From Nocardia arthritidis (lineage in GTDB: Bacteria > Actinomycetota > Actinomycetes > Mycobacteriales > Mycobacteriaceae): a stretch of DNA of 64,000 nt. Made by a program: the position numbers and the translations under genes. Under the pieces are notes generated by a model, which saw only the letters and a list, made by a program, of their open reading frames with translations, was not told the DNA's origin and did no database searches. The stretch lies in contig NZ_CP046172.1 in the NCBI RefSeq assembly GCF_011801145.1, forward strand, positions 9,300,001 to 9,364,000. Direction: 5' to 3'. Positions 57,287 through 64,000 of the stretch are shown piece by piece. Positions within the stretch are counted from its first letter, which is position 1. Each line of letters opens with the position of its first letter.

Positions 57287-58796
57287 CGCGAAATCCCTTG
57301 GGCACCAGGCGAACCGCAACGACGGCGACCACGGCGACAATTGCGGCCGAGACGTATGAGGTGGTGGTCAGTGCCGTGTCGAAGGCATGGGTCGCGGTAT
57401 CGATGACGTGGGTGCCGGTGACGTTGTCGAGTCGGGCCGCGACATCGATGGCACCACCGACCGAGCCGGTGGCCTCGTCGAAGTCCTTGCCGGACAGCGG
57501 TAGTCCGGTCATATTTGCCGTGAAGATTCGGCCGTGCAGGCCGCCGAGCAGCGCGACGCCGAGGCCGATGCCGAGTTCGTAATTGGTTTCCGAGACCGCA
57601 CCCGCCTGCCCCGCGCGCTCGGGCGGCACGGCGGCGACGAGTACCGCGGCCGCGGCGGTCACGGCGAGGCCGTCGCCGAGGCCGAAGGCCGCGAGGACAA
57701 GGGCCACAACGGGATACGTGGTCGGCTCCGGGCTGAGCGCCAGGATCAGGAAGCCGAGCGCGAGCGCGCCGAGCCCGATGGCGAGGACGGCGCGGACGCC
57801 GAGGCGATGCATGAGGGCGGGGGTGGCCAGGGATGCGAGCAGCAGGGTGACGGCCGAGGGCAGGGTGCGCAGACCGGCCTGAGCCGGGGTGCAGCCGTTG
57901 ATGTATTGCAGCCACAGCGAGATCAGGAAGAGCGCGGCGCCGATGGCGAGCATGGCGAGCAGGGTGGATACGGCGGCGGCGAGGAAGGGTCCGTTGCGGA
58001 ACAGGCGCACGTCGAGCAGCGGATCGGCGGCGGTGAGCTGCCTGCGCGCGAACCAGGCGAGCAACACCAGGGCGAGCCCGAAGACGAGCCAATCGACCGG
58101 TCCGGCAACCCCTTTCGCAATATGTTTGAGTCCCCATGCGAGGCCGACGATTCCGGCGATGGACAGCAGCGCACTGCACCAGTCGAGCGAACCCGATTGC
58201 GGCGCACGGTATTCCGGAAGCAGCCAGACGCCGAGCCCGACCGTCAGCACGACGATCGGCACGTTGAGCCAGAAGGCCGATGCCCAGCCGAAGGTCTGCA
58301 CCAGCACGCCGCCGACCACCGGCCCGATGGTCGCGCCCGCCCCGGCGACGGCGGCCCAAATGCCGATGGCGAGGGTCCGCTCCCGCGCGCTGGTGAAGAT
58401 ATTGCGGATGAGCGAAACCGTCGATGGCATGACCATGGCGCCGCCGATGGCGAGCAGCACCCGGCCCGCGATCAACTGGGCCGCGCTGTGCGATGTCGCG
58501 GCGACCACCGAGGCGATGCCGAATAGCACGAAACCACACAGGAATAGCAGCCTGCGGCCGATCCGGTCGCCGAGCGCGCCGGTGGTGATCAGCAGGCCGC
58601 CGAGCACCAGACCGTATATGTCGATGATCCACAGCTGTTCGAGCGCACCGATCCGCAGATCGGTGATCAGCGAGGGCAGCGCGACATTGAGAATGGTGGC
58701 GTCCATGGCCACGAGCAACAGACTGGCACACAGCACGGCCAGCATCAGCCAACGCGTCGAACCGAAGGTCGGAGCGGGTTCACTGGTCGCTGACAT
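57267..58796 (-). CDS. MFS drug/proton antiporter, DHA2 family
   Basis: 509 residues with 14 helices. D1 motif MDATILNVALPSL, motif A GALGDRIGRRLLF and motif C AAVAGAGATIGPVVGGVLVQ are seen. Exports a hydrophobic compound by proton antiport. AAGGGACCTC precedes the ATG. Downstream of a TetR gene on the same strand, whose product likely regulates it. Confidence 0.92.
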   Translation of the reverse strand: MSATSEPAPTFGSTRWLMLAVLCASLLLVAMDATILNVALPSLITDLRIGALEQLWIIDIYGLVLGGLLITTGALGDRIGRRLLFLCGFVLFGIASVVAATSHSAAQLIAGRVLLAIGGAMVMPSTVSLIRNIFTSARERTLAIGIWAAVAGAGATIGPVVGGVLVQTFGWASAFWLNVPIVVLTVGLGVWLLPEYRAPQSGSLDWCSALLSIAGIVGLAWGLKHIAKGVAGPVDWLVFGLALVLLAWFARRQLTAADPLLDVRLFRNGPFLAAAVSTLLAMLAIGAALFLISLWLQYINGCTPAQAGLRTLPSAVTLLLASLATPALMHRLGVRAVLAIGLGALALGFLILALSPEPTTYPVVALVLAAFGLGDGLAVTAAAAVLVAAVPPERAGQAGAVSETNYELGIGLGVALLGGLHGRIFTANMTGLPLSGKDFDEATGSVGGAIDVAARLDNVTGTHVIDTATHAFDTALTTTSYVSAAIVAVVAVVAVRLVPKGFRVTGVGH

Positions 58797-58861
58797 GAGG
58801 TCCCTTCGGTCAGTCGAACCGGACGCGAGGCAGCGTTGCCGGGAGTCGGGCGAACTTCAAG

Positions 58862-59425
58862 TTACCGTGCCGGTATGGTCCGATCGATGAGCATGCGGCC
58901 CGCGCGCTCGGTGCGTTCGATGTCACCGGTGATGAACTGATCCTGGATCACCCCGCGCAGTCCCGAAATAAGAAGGGTGGCAACGGCTTCCGGATCATCG
59001 ACGGCGCCGGTGCGGCGCAGCGCGTCCCCCAGCGCACCGACCAGGGTCGCGACGGCGGCATTGGCGTATTCGGCGTACGGGCTGTGCGGCGCACAGGCCG
59101 CGCCGAGCACCTGCAGCATCACCCGCACGCTGACCGCGTCGGCGCCATCGAGATTCGCGCAGAAGAAAGTGGTCAGCCGGGCGCGCAGGGTATCGGCATC
59201 CGTGACGTCGGCGAAGATGGCGGCGACGTCGGGCCGCTGCGAGCTCAGTGCCTGTACCAGCAGTTCTTCCTTCGTATTGAAGTAGTAGATGAGCATGCGG
59301 GAGCTGGTGCCGAGTGCGGCGGCGAGCGGGCGCAGCGATAGTCCGGCCAGCCCGTGATCGGCGATATAGCGCACCACCTCGGTGAGCAGTTGGGCGCGTT
59401 TGGCGTGGTCGAGTGGGCGGGCCAT
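58862..59425 (-). CDS. TetR-family regulator
   Basis: 187 residues from ATG 59425. [23 protein letters not shown], then [20 protein letters not shown]. The perfect palindrome at 59433-59450 lies eight bases upstream, so it is probably autoregulated. It could control the downstream MFS gene and the divergent ketosynthase. Confidence 0.88.
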   Translation of the reverse strand: MARPLDHAKRAQLLTEVVRYIADHGLAGLSLRPLAAALGTSSRMLIYYFNTKEELLVQALSSQRPDVAAIFADVTDADTLRARLTTFFCANLDGADAVSVRVMLQVLGAACAPHSPYAEYANAAVATLVGALGDALRRTGAVDDPEAVATLLISGLRGVIQDQFITGDIERTERAGRMLIDRTIPAR

Positions 59426-59432
59426 GGGTTGA

Positions 59433-59450
59433 CTGTAGCGAGTGCTACAG
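59433..59450. promoter_or_regulatory. Palindromic TetR operator, copy 1
   Basis: CTGTAGCGAGTGCTACAG is a perfect dyad (7-bp arms, 4-bp spacer) between the TetR and ketosynthase starts. Confidence 0.7.
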
Positions 59451-59464
59451 GTATTCATGTCATC

Positions 59465-60709
59465 GTGACTGTAACAAGTGCTTCAGAAACTCGGGCCTCG
59501 GTCGTGCTCACCGGTTACGCCGCCACCACCTCGCTGGCCGCGGATATGGATACGACCTGGTCCGAGCTGTTGCTGGGGCACACCGGAATCGGCAGGTTGG
59601 ACGACGATTTCATCACCGAGTTCGACCTGCCGGTCCGGATCGGCGGCAAGCTGAAATCGCATCCCGGCGAACTGCTCACCCGGATCGAACAGCGGCGGAT
59701 GTCCTATGTCGAGCAGTTGGCGCTGGTGCTCGGCAGGCAGGTCTGGCAGCACGCGGGCGCGCCCGAGGTGGAGGGCGAACGGCTCGCGGTCGCCATCGGC
59801 ACCGGCCTCGGCGGCGCCGACGCGCTGATCGCCGCGGTGGACACGATGCGCACCAGTGGATACCGCAGGGTGTCGCCGCTCGCGGTGCCGATGGTCATGC
59901 CGAACGGTCCGGCCGCCACGGTGGGCATCGAAATCGGCGCCAAGGCAGGTGTTTTCGCGCCGGTGTCGGCCTGCTCATCGGGTGCGGAGGCGATCGCGCA
60001 GGCCTGGCGGCTGATCGTGTCGGGCGAGGCCGACGTGGTGGTCGCGGGCGGCGTCGAGGGCCATATCCACGAGGTGCCGATCGCGAGCTTCGCCATCATG
60101 CGGGCGATGAGCACGCGCAACGACGAACCGGAGCGGGCGTCGCGGCCGTTCGACCGGGACCGCGACGGTTTCGTCTTCGGTGAGGCGGGCGCGCTGCTCG
60201 TGCTCGAATCCGAGCGGCACGCGCGGGCCCGCGGCGCCCGCATCCACGGCAGGGTGCTCGGCGCGGGCATCACCTCCGACGCGTATCACATCGTGGCGTC
60301 CGAACCGGGTGGCGCGGGCGCGGCACGTGCCATGCGCAAGGCGATCAGCACTGCGGGACTTCAGGTTTCGGATATCCAGCACGTCAACGCGCACGCCACC
60401 TCGACATCGATCGGCGACGCCTCCGAGGCCGAAGCCATCACCGCGGTCGCACCCGCCGCCTCGATCTACGCCCCCAAATCCGCACTCGGCCATTCCATCG
60501 GCGCGGTAGGCGCACTGGAATCGATCATCACAATGCTCACCCTGCGCGACCAAATCGTCCCGCCCACACTGAATCTCGACAACCAGGACCTGACCATCGA
60601 TCTCGACATCGTGTCGGGCGAACCGCGCACCCAACGAATCGACTACGCCCTCAACAACTCCTTCGGCTTCGGCGGCCACAACGTAGCCCTCGCCTTCGGC
60701 CGGGCCTGA
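59465..60709 (+). CDS. KasA/KasB-like beta-ketoacyl-ACP synthase
   Basis: 414 residues from GTG 59465; a downstream GTG in the [12 protein letters not shown] segment is possible. The Cys-His-His triad is complete: [28 protein letters not shown] and [16 protein letters not shown]. Overall it follows mycobacterial KasA/KasB closely ([45 protein letters not shown]), pointing to FAS-II/meromycolate elongation. Unlike kasA-kasB it stands alone, without acpM, and is divergent from a TetR. Confidence 0.93.
   Translation: MTVTSASETRASVVLTGYAATTSLAADMDTTWSELLLGHTGIGRLDDDFITEFDLPVRIGGKLKSHPGELLTRIEQRRMSYVEQLALVLGRQVWQHAGAPEVEGERLAVAIGTGLGGADALIAAVDTMRTSGYRRVSPLAVPMVMPNGPAATVGIEIGAKAGVFAPVSACSSGAEAIAQAWRLIVSGEADVVVAGGVEGHIHEVPIASFAIMRAMSTRNDEPERASRPFDRDRDGFVFGEAGALLVLESERHARARGARIHGRVLGAGITSDAYHIVASEPGGAGAARAMRKAISTAGLQVSDIQHVNAHATSTSIGDASEAEAITAVAPAASIYAPKSALGHSIGAVGALESIITMLTLRDQIVPPTLNLDNQDLTIDLDIVSGEPRTQRIDYALNNSFGFGGHNVALAFGRA
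59469..59486. promoter_or_regulatory. TetR operator, imperfect copy 2
   Basis: CTGTAACAAGTGCTTCAG repeats the architecture of the palindrome at 59433-59450 with two arm mismatches, 36 bp away. It lies just inside the predicted ketosynthase coding start. Confidence 0.55.
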
Positions 60710-60719
60710 TCATCACCCG

Positions 60720-62192
60720 CTATTCGGCGAGCCGGTAAATGGTCGCCTTGCCCCGACCACCGATCTGTTCGACAAGCCCCAGCACCCGGAGCTGAACGAG
60801 CGCCTTGCGAATTCCGGGACTGGACAACCCCAGTGGCTGTGCGAGATCGGCGGCACCACATGGTCCGGACGCCAAGATGTCGAGAATCCGCCGCTGAGTG
60901 CTGCTCAGAGCCATCTCCTCCGACAGTAACGGTCGGCCGGTTTCCTGGAATCGTTGCGGCTGAACGCTTCTGGATCGAGACCGCAACACCGCGGTAAATC
61001 GGATACCGGCATCGGCATAGTTCGCCGGCGGCAGACCCGCTTCAGTGAGCGACCGATTGATCGTAGGGATACCGGTGGCGAGCGCTTCGACGACCCGGCC
61101 ACCAGAGTCCGGTGATCGCAGATACTGACAGATATTGACCAACCATCTGTTACGCGCCGAGGTCACCGCATCCTTGCCCAATCGATCCACCGTAATGCCG
61201 TAGAGGCCACCGGGATTGGAAACGACCAGTCGATCGCGACGCAGCCTGACCTCTACCGCCATGCCCGCGGACCAGTGATCGAGGTCCCGATGCAGCAGTG
61301 CGTTGGCGATCAACTCGCGAAATGCGACCATCGGATATTCGGGAACATCGATCACTCGTCCGTCCGGTTGGTCGACGATGATCGTGTCGAATGTCTGTTG
61401 CGCCCATTCCATGGTGGCATCCAGCATCCTGGGAATCGGTCCGGTTATGACCTGTTGATTACGGACACGCGCATCCGGTGGATCCGTCGGCGACGGTTCG
61501 GCGGCGGCCTGAATTACGTAGCGCGGGAACCACTGTTGTGGGTGCACGCCCAGCGCGAGTAAACCTGCGACCGTGGGTATTCCGTCGGTCGTGACCACGC
61601 CCGCCCTTCGCAGCAGCTCGGCGCCCTCGAAACGGCCGAGCCCGCGACGGTCACGAAGTCGCACGGTGTGCGCGAAATCAGCCACCAGTTCGTCGTCCAG
61701 GTCGGCGATCTCAGCCCCAGAGACCGGCGCATGATCGAATTGGGGACACTGGCGTGAGGCCAGGAATGCCTGTTCCTCGAGTGCCGACATCTGGAAATCG
61801 CCGTCGTATCCACGCAGATACGCGGCACCCGTTGCGCTCAGCCGACACGGTTTGGCCGATGGGTCACATTCGTGCACGATGGCAATGATCACGGGAAGGT
61901 CGTCGACCACGTCATCTTCGATGGTGAGCCGGATCGGCGGCGTGAACGCGCGTGCCTTCTTCGCCAACCCCTGCTTCAGCTCCTGCGGATTCGTCAGGAT
62001 GACGGGTTCGAAACCATTCCGTTCGTCCAGCCCGAGGATGATGATGCCGCCGCCGGGATGATTGGCGAACGCCGACAACGTCGGAATCAAGGAGTGCGGT
62101 AGTCCGCCGGCGGCGGATTTGACTTCCACGTCGGTGCAGTCGCCTCCAGTAGAGCGCAGGGCGGCAATCAGATCGGGCAGGTTCAACGGCAC
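60720..62192 (-). CDS. AlbA_2/Schlafen-type ATP-binding regulator
   Basis: 490 residues, GTG start. The AlbA_2 domain is N-terminal (DVEVKSAAGGLPHSLIPTLS, GGIIILGLDERNGFEP); an HATPase-like region follows (FRELIANALLHRDLDHWS, VSNPGGLYG), and the C-terminus is a winged helix (RRILDILASGPCGAADLAQP). Members are annotated as putative transcriptional regulators and some neighbour defence loci. TAGCAT six bases before the GTG indicates leaderless transcription from the repeat-rich region upstream. Confidence 0.85.
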   Translation of the reverse strand: MPLNLPDLIAALRSTGGDCTDVEVKSAAGGLPHSLIPTLSAFANHPGGGIIILGLDERNGFEPVILTNPQELKQGLAKKARAFTPPIRLTIEDDVVDDLPVIIAIVHECDPSAKPCRLSATGAAYLRGYDGDFQMSALEEQAFLASRQCPQFDHAPVSGAEIADLDDELVADFAHTVRLRDRRGLGRFEGAELLRRAGVVTTDGIPTVAGLLALGVHPQQWFPRYVIQAAAEPSPTDPPDARVRNQQVITGPIPRMLDATMEWAQQTFDTIIVDQPDGRVIDVPEYPMVAFRELIANALLHRDLDHWSAGMAVEVRLRRDRLVVSNPGGLYGITVDRLGKDAVTSARNRWLVNICQYLRSPDSGGRVVEALATGIPTINRSLTEAGLPPANYADAGIRFTAVLRSRSRSVQPQRFQETGRPLLSEEMALSSTQRRILDILASGPCGAADLAQPLGLSSPGIRKALVQLRVLGLVEQIGGRGKATIYRLAE

Positions 62193-62197
62193 GTGGT

Positions 62198-62243
62198 AAT
62201 GCTACCGAAATGCTACCGGTGCTGGTAGCATTTCAGTAGCATT
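62198..62243. promoter_or_regulatory. Fourfold-repeat operator of the AlbA_2 gene
   Basis: Four copies of TGCTAC arranged as two nested inverted repeats: AATGCTAC (62198-62205) with GTAGCATT (62236-62243), and AAATGCTACC (62208-62217) with GGTAGCATTT (62224-62233). It starts six bases before the start codon and contains the likely -10 (TAGCAT on the minus strand), which points to autoregulation. Confidence 0.75.
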
Positions 62244-62358
62244 TACTCCTGCGGGAAACCCGCCTACAGCGGACGTCTCCGGCCGGGTCTGATATTCCCC
62301 ACAGCGGTGCGTCGGTAGTGTCGTTTCCGAAGCGAAGGATCGTGGAACGGATGACGTC

Positions 62359-63147
62359 GTGACCAGCGCCTTTTATCTGCCGGACCCTGCGGATCCGAGC
62401 CGATTCCTCTCCACCGAGCTCACCAGGGGGCCTTGGTCGGCGGATGCGCAGCATGCCGGGCCGCCTTCGGCGTTGCTCGCGTATGCGCTGGAGCGGTGTG
62501 AACCGCGGGCAGGGTTTCAGATCGGGCGGGTCACCATGGAGATTTTTCGGCCGATACCGTTGGAGCCGTTGACGGTCGATGCCAAGGTGGTGCGGCCGGG
62601 ACGCAGTGTCGAATTCTTGGAGGCGACGCTGTCCACCGAGCGTGGGCTGGTAATGCGGGGGGCCGCATGGCGTTTCAAGCTTGCTGATCCGGAACTTCCG
62701 GTGCCCGAACGGTTTCTGCCATCCGGGAATCGGCCGGGGCCGGAACGTGAGCCGTCGCCGTTTCCGACCTCGAACGCCGTCGGGTTTCACAACGGCATCG
62801 AATATCGCTTCGTCACAGGGGCTTTCGACGAACCGGGTCCCGCCGTGTGTTGGATAGGGCTACGGAATCCGATCGTCGCGGGCGAGATCCCGAGCCCACT
62901 GGAGCGGACCTTGATCGCGGCCGACCACGGTAACGGCGCCAGCTCGATATTCGACTGGGACCGTTACCTTTTCATCAATACCGACCTCACCGTGACACTG
63001 CACCGGATGCCGGTCGGCGAGTGGGTCTGCCTGGACGCGGTGACCTATCCGCAGCCGTACGGCATCGCGTTGGCCGAGTCGGCGCTGTTCGACGAGAAGG
63101 GCCCGATCGGCCGGAGCACCCAGACCCTGCACCTCGCCGAGCGCTGA
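62359..63147 (+). CDS. Acyl-CoA thioesterase-family protein
   Basis: 262 residues, GTG start. A double-hotdog layout is readable: N-terminal GPWSADAQHAGPPSALLAYA and RVTMEIFRPIPLEPLTVDAK, C-terminal FINTDLTVTLHRMPVGEW and YGIALAESALFDEKGPIGRS. This TesB-like arrangement hydrolyses acyl-CoA; chain preference unknown. It ends 2 bp from a convergent TetR. Confidence 0.88.
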   Translation: MTSAFYLPDPADPSRFLSTELTRGPWSADAQHAGPPSALLAYALERCEPRAGFQIGRVTMEIFRPIPLEPLTVDAKVVRPGRSVEFLEATLSTERGLVMRGAAWRFKLADPELPVPERFLPSGNRPGPEREPSPFPTSNAVGFHNGIEYRFVTGAFDEPGPAVCWIGLRNPIVAGEIPSPLERTLIAADHGNGASSIFDWDRYLFINTDLTVTLHRMPVGEWVCLDAVTYPQPYGIALAESALFDEKGPIGRSTQTLHLAER

Positions 63148-63149
63148 GA

Positions 63150-63794
63150 TCAGCGGCGCTGCCAGCGCCAGGCGAATTCACCGGGTTCCGGTGGCGGGCC
63201 CGGCAATTGGCCCTTCGTTTCCAGTCCCGCGAGCATGAGGTGCAGGACGCGGCGGCGCAGCTGCGCGGTGCGCGCCGGGTCGGGCAGCGAGATGGCCGCG
63301 CATGCCTCCAGGATCAGGCCGAGGTCCGATGGGTTCACCTCATCGCGCAGCCTGCCGGTCGCTTTCGCGCGCCGGACCAGTTCCGCGCTCGCCTCGGCCG
63401 AATGCTTCACCTCGGGCAGAATCGATTCGTCGGGGGTGAAGGTGCCCGCCAGGTGGACGGTCAGCGAATGCACATCGGCGTCGACGACGCGTTCCAAGAA
63501 GCCCACCAAGGCCGACCAACCATCCGAATCCGCAAGCGCCGCATCGGCTTCCGCGTTGTAACGGCGTAATCCCTGATAGCAGAGGGTGCGCAGCAGCACC
63601 TCTTTGCTCGAATAGCGGCGATAGAGGGCGCTGATGCCGACGCCCGCGCGTTCGGCGACGGCGGCGATCGGGGCGTTGGCATCGGCGAGGAACACCGCGC
63701 GAGCGGCCTCGAGAATGAGCCCGTCGTTGCGGGCCGCCTGCGCCTTGCGCCCGGGGAGCGCCTTCTGAGCTGGGGTTTCTACTGGCTTCGGCAT
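63150..63794 (-). CDS. TetR-family regulator
   Basis: 214 residues from ATG 63794. HTH: LILEAARAVFLADANAPIAA, then VAERAGVGISALYRRYSSKE. The AT-rich region just upstream carries an elaborate dyad, and the gene is divergent from an epoxide hydrolase-like gene, so it likely represses that gene and itself. Confidence 0.9.
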   Translation of the reverse strand: MPKPVETPAQKALPGRKAQAARNDGLILEAARAVFLADANAPIAAVAERAGVGISALYRRYSSKEVLLRTLCYQGLRRYNAEADAALADSDGWSALVGFLERVVDADVHSLTVHLAGTFTPDESILPEVKHSAEASAELVRRAKATGRLRDEVNPSDLGLILEACAAISLPDPARTAQLRRRVLHLMLAGLETKGQLPGPPPEPGEFAWRWQRR

Positions 63795-63811
63795 GCATCG
63801 AGAATAGCACT

Positions 63812-63868
63812 TGAAACGGAATGATCCGTTCTGATACTGTTTGAAACAGAACGAAGCATTCCGTTTCA
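63812..63868. promoter_or_regulatory. Composite TetR operator region
   Basis: Outer inverted repeat TGAAACGGAATG (63812-63823) and CATTCCGTTTCA (63857-63868) encloses an inner palindrome CTGTTT-G-AAACAG (63837-63849) in the divergent region. Confidence 0.7.
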
Positions 63869-63881
63869 CAAGGAGTCACCG

Positions 63882-64000
63882 ATGAACGCCATCACCCCCT
63901 TCCGGATCGACATCGCCCAGGCCGACCTCGACGATCTGCAGAACCGGCTGGCCCGCACCCGGTGGGCCGATCAGATCCCCGGTTCGGGTGACACCTACGG
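63882..64000 (+). CDS. Epoxide hydrolase, N-terminal part
   Basis: The first 39 residues are in the window: [20 protein letters not shown] and [14 protein letters not shown] are the EHN (epoxide hydrolase N-terminal) signature of alpha/beta-hydrolase-fold epoxide hydrolases. AAGGAGTCACCG precedes the ATG. The catalytic residues lie beyond the window. Controlled probably by the divergent TetR. Confidence 0.85.
   Translation, partial: MNAITPFRIDIAQADLDDLQNRLARTRWADQIPGSGDTY

Overview
The window is high-GC DNA from a mycolic-acid-type actinomycete, most likely Nocardia or a close relative. The inference rests on a GroEL2-type chaperonin ending in GGMGGMDF, a ketosynthase close to mycobacterial KasA/KasB, a mycobacterial-type FabH, frequent GTG/TTG and apparently leaderless starts, and a gene order that recalls Mycobacterium tuberculosis Rv0423c-Rv0441c (thiC, xthA, GNAT, def, DUF3263, virR, sodC, GCS2, AAA ATPase, pssA, psd, groEL2). 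The taxonomic call was not checked against any database.

Layout. 1-5.8 kb: accessory genes (partial alpha/beta hydrolase, TetR, a Gly/Cys/His-rich membrane protein next to an unusually AT-rich patch, ArsR, and a MarR/SMP-30 divergent pair with a clear operator). 5.9-11.9 kb: groEL2 under two tandem CIRCE elements, glutamine-dependent NAD synthetase, a suppressor-of-fused-domain protein, and an HTH/Clp-N protein whose promoter is embedded in two inverted repeats. 12-16 kb: an ECF41-type sigma factor with its probable flavoprotein target, then psd-pssA for phosphatidylethanolamine synthesis. 16-24 kb: fabH, small genes, and a three-gene unit (receiver-thioredoxin reductase fusion, cyclic-nucleotide-type sensor kinase, UBP zinc finger). 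24-30 kb: a complete, translationally coupled Mrp cation/proton antiporter operon (A/B fused, C, D, E, F, G).

30-40 kb: the conserved core: CDC48-like AAA ATPase, lipoprotein, PAP2 phosphatase, GCS2 ligase, SodC, VirR-like protein and DUF3263 on the minus strand, with def, GNAT and xthA diverging on plus. 40-52.6 kb: Uma2 nuclease, an acyl-CoA dehydrogenase/oxidase with divergent TetR, homogentisate catabolism (hmgA-fahA), secreted lipase, and a TetR/MFS pair. 52.6-54.4 kb: thiC under a TPP riboswitch. 54.5-64 kb: small enzymes with an XRE regulator, a second MFS exporter, a stand-alone KasA/KasB-like ketosynthase beside a TetR regulator, an AlbA_2/Schlafen-type ATPase regulator with a fourfold-repeat operator, a thioesterase, and a TetR divergent from a partial epoxide hydrolase.

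The recurrent theme is local regulators with readable dyad operators next to the genes they probably control. No tRNA, rRNA, CRISPR array, insertion sequence or prophage was seen. The strongest candidates for less-described biology are the receiver-TrxR/kinase/UBP unit, the self-regulated Clp-N protein, the Schlafen-type regulator, and the AT-rich orphan frame near 1.3-1.7 kb.
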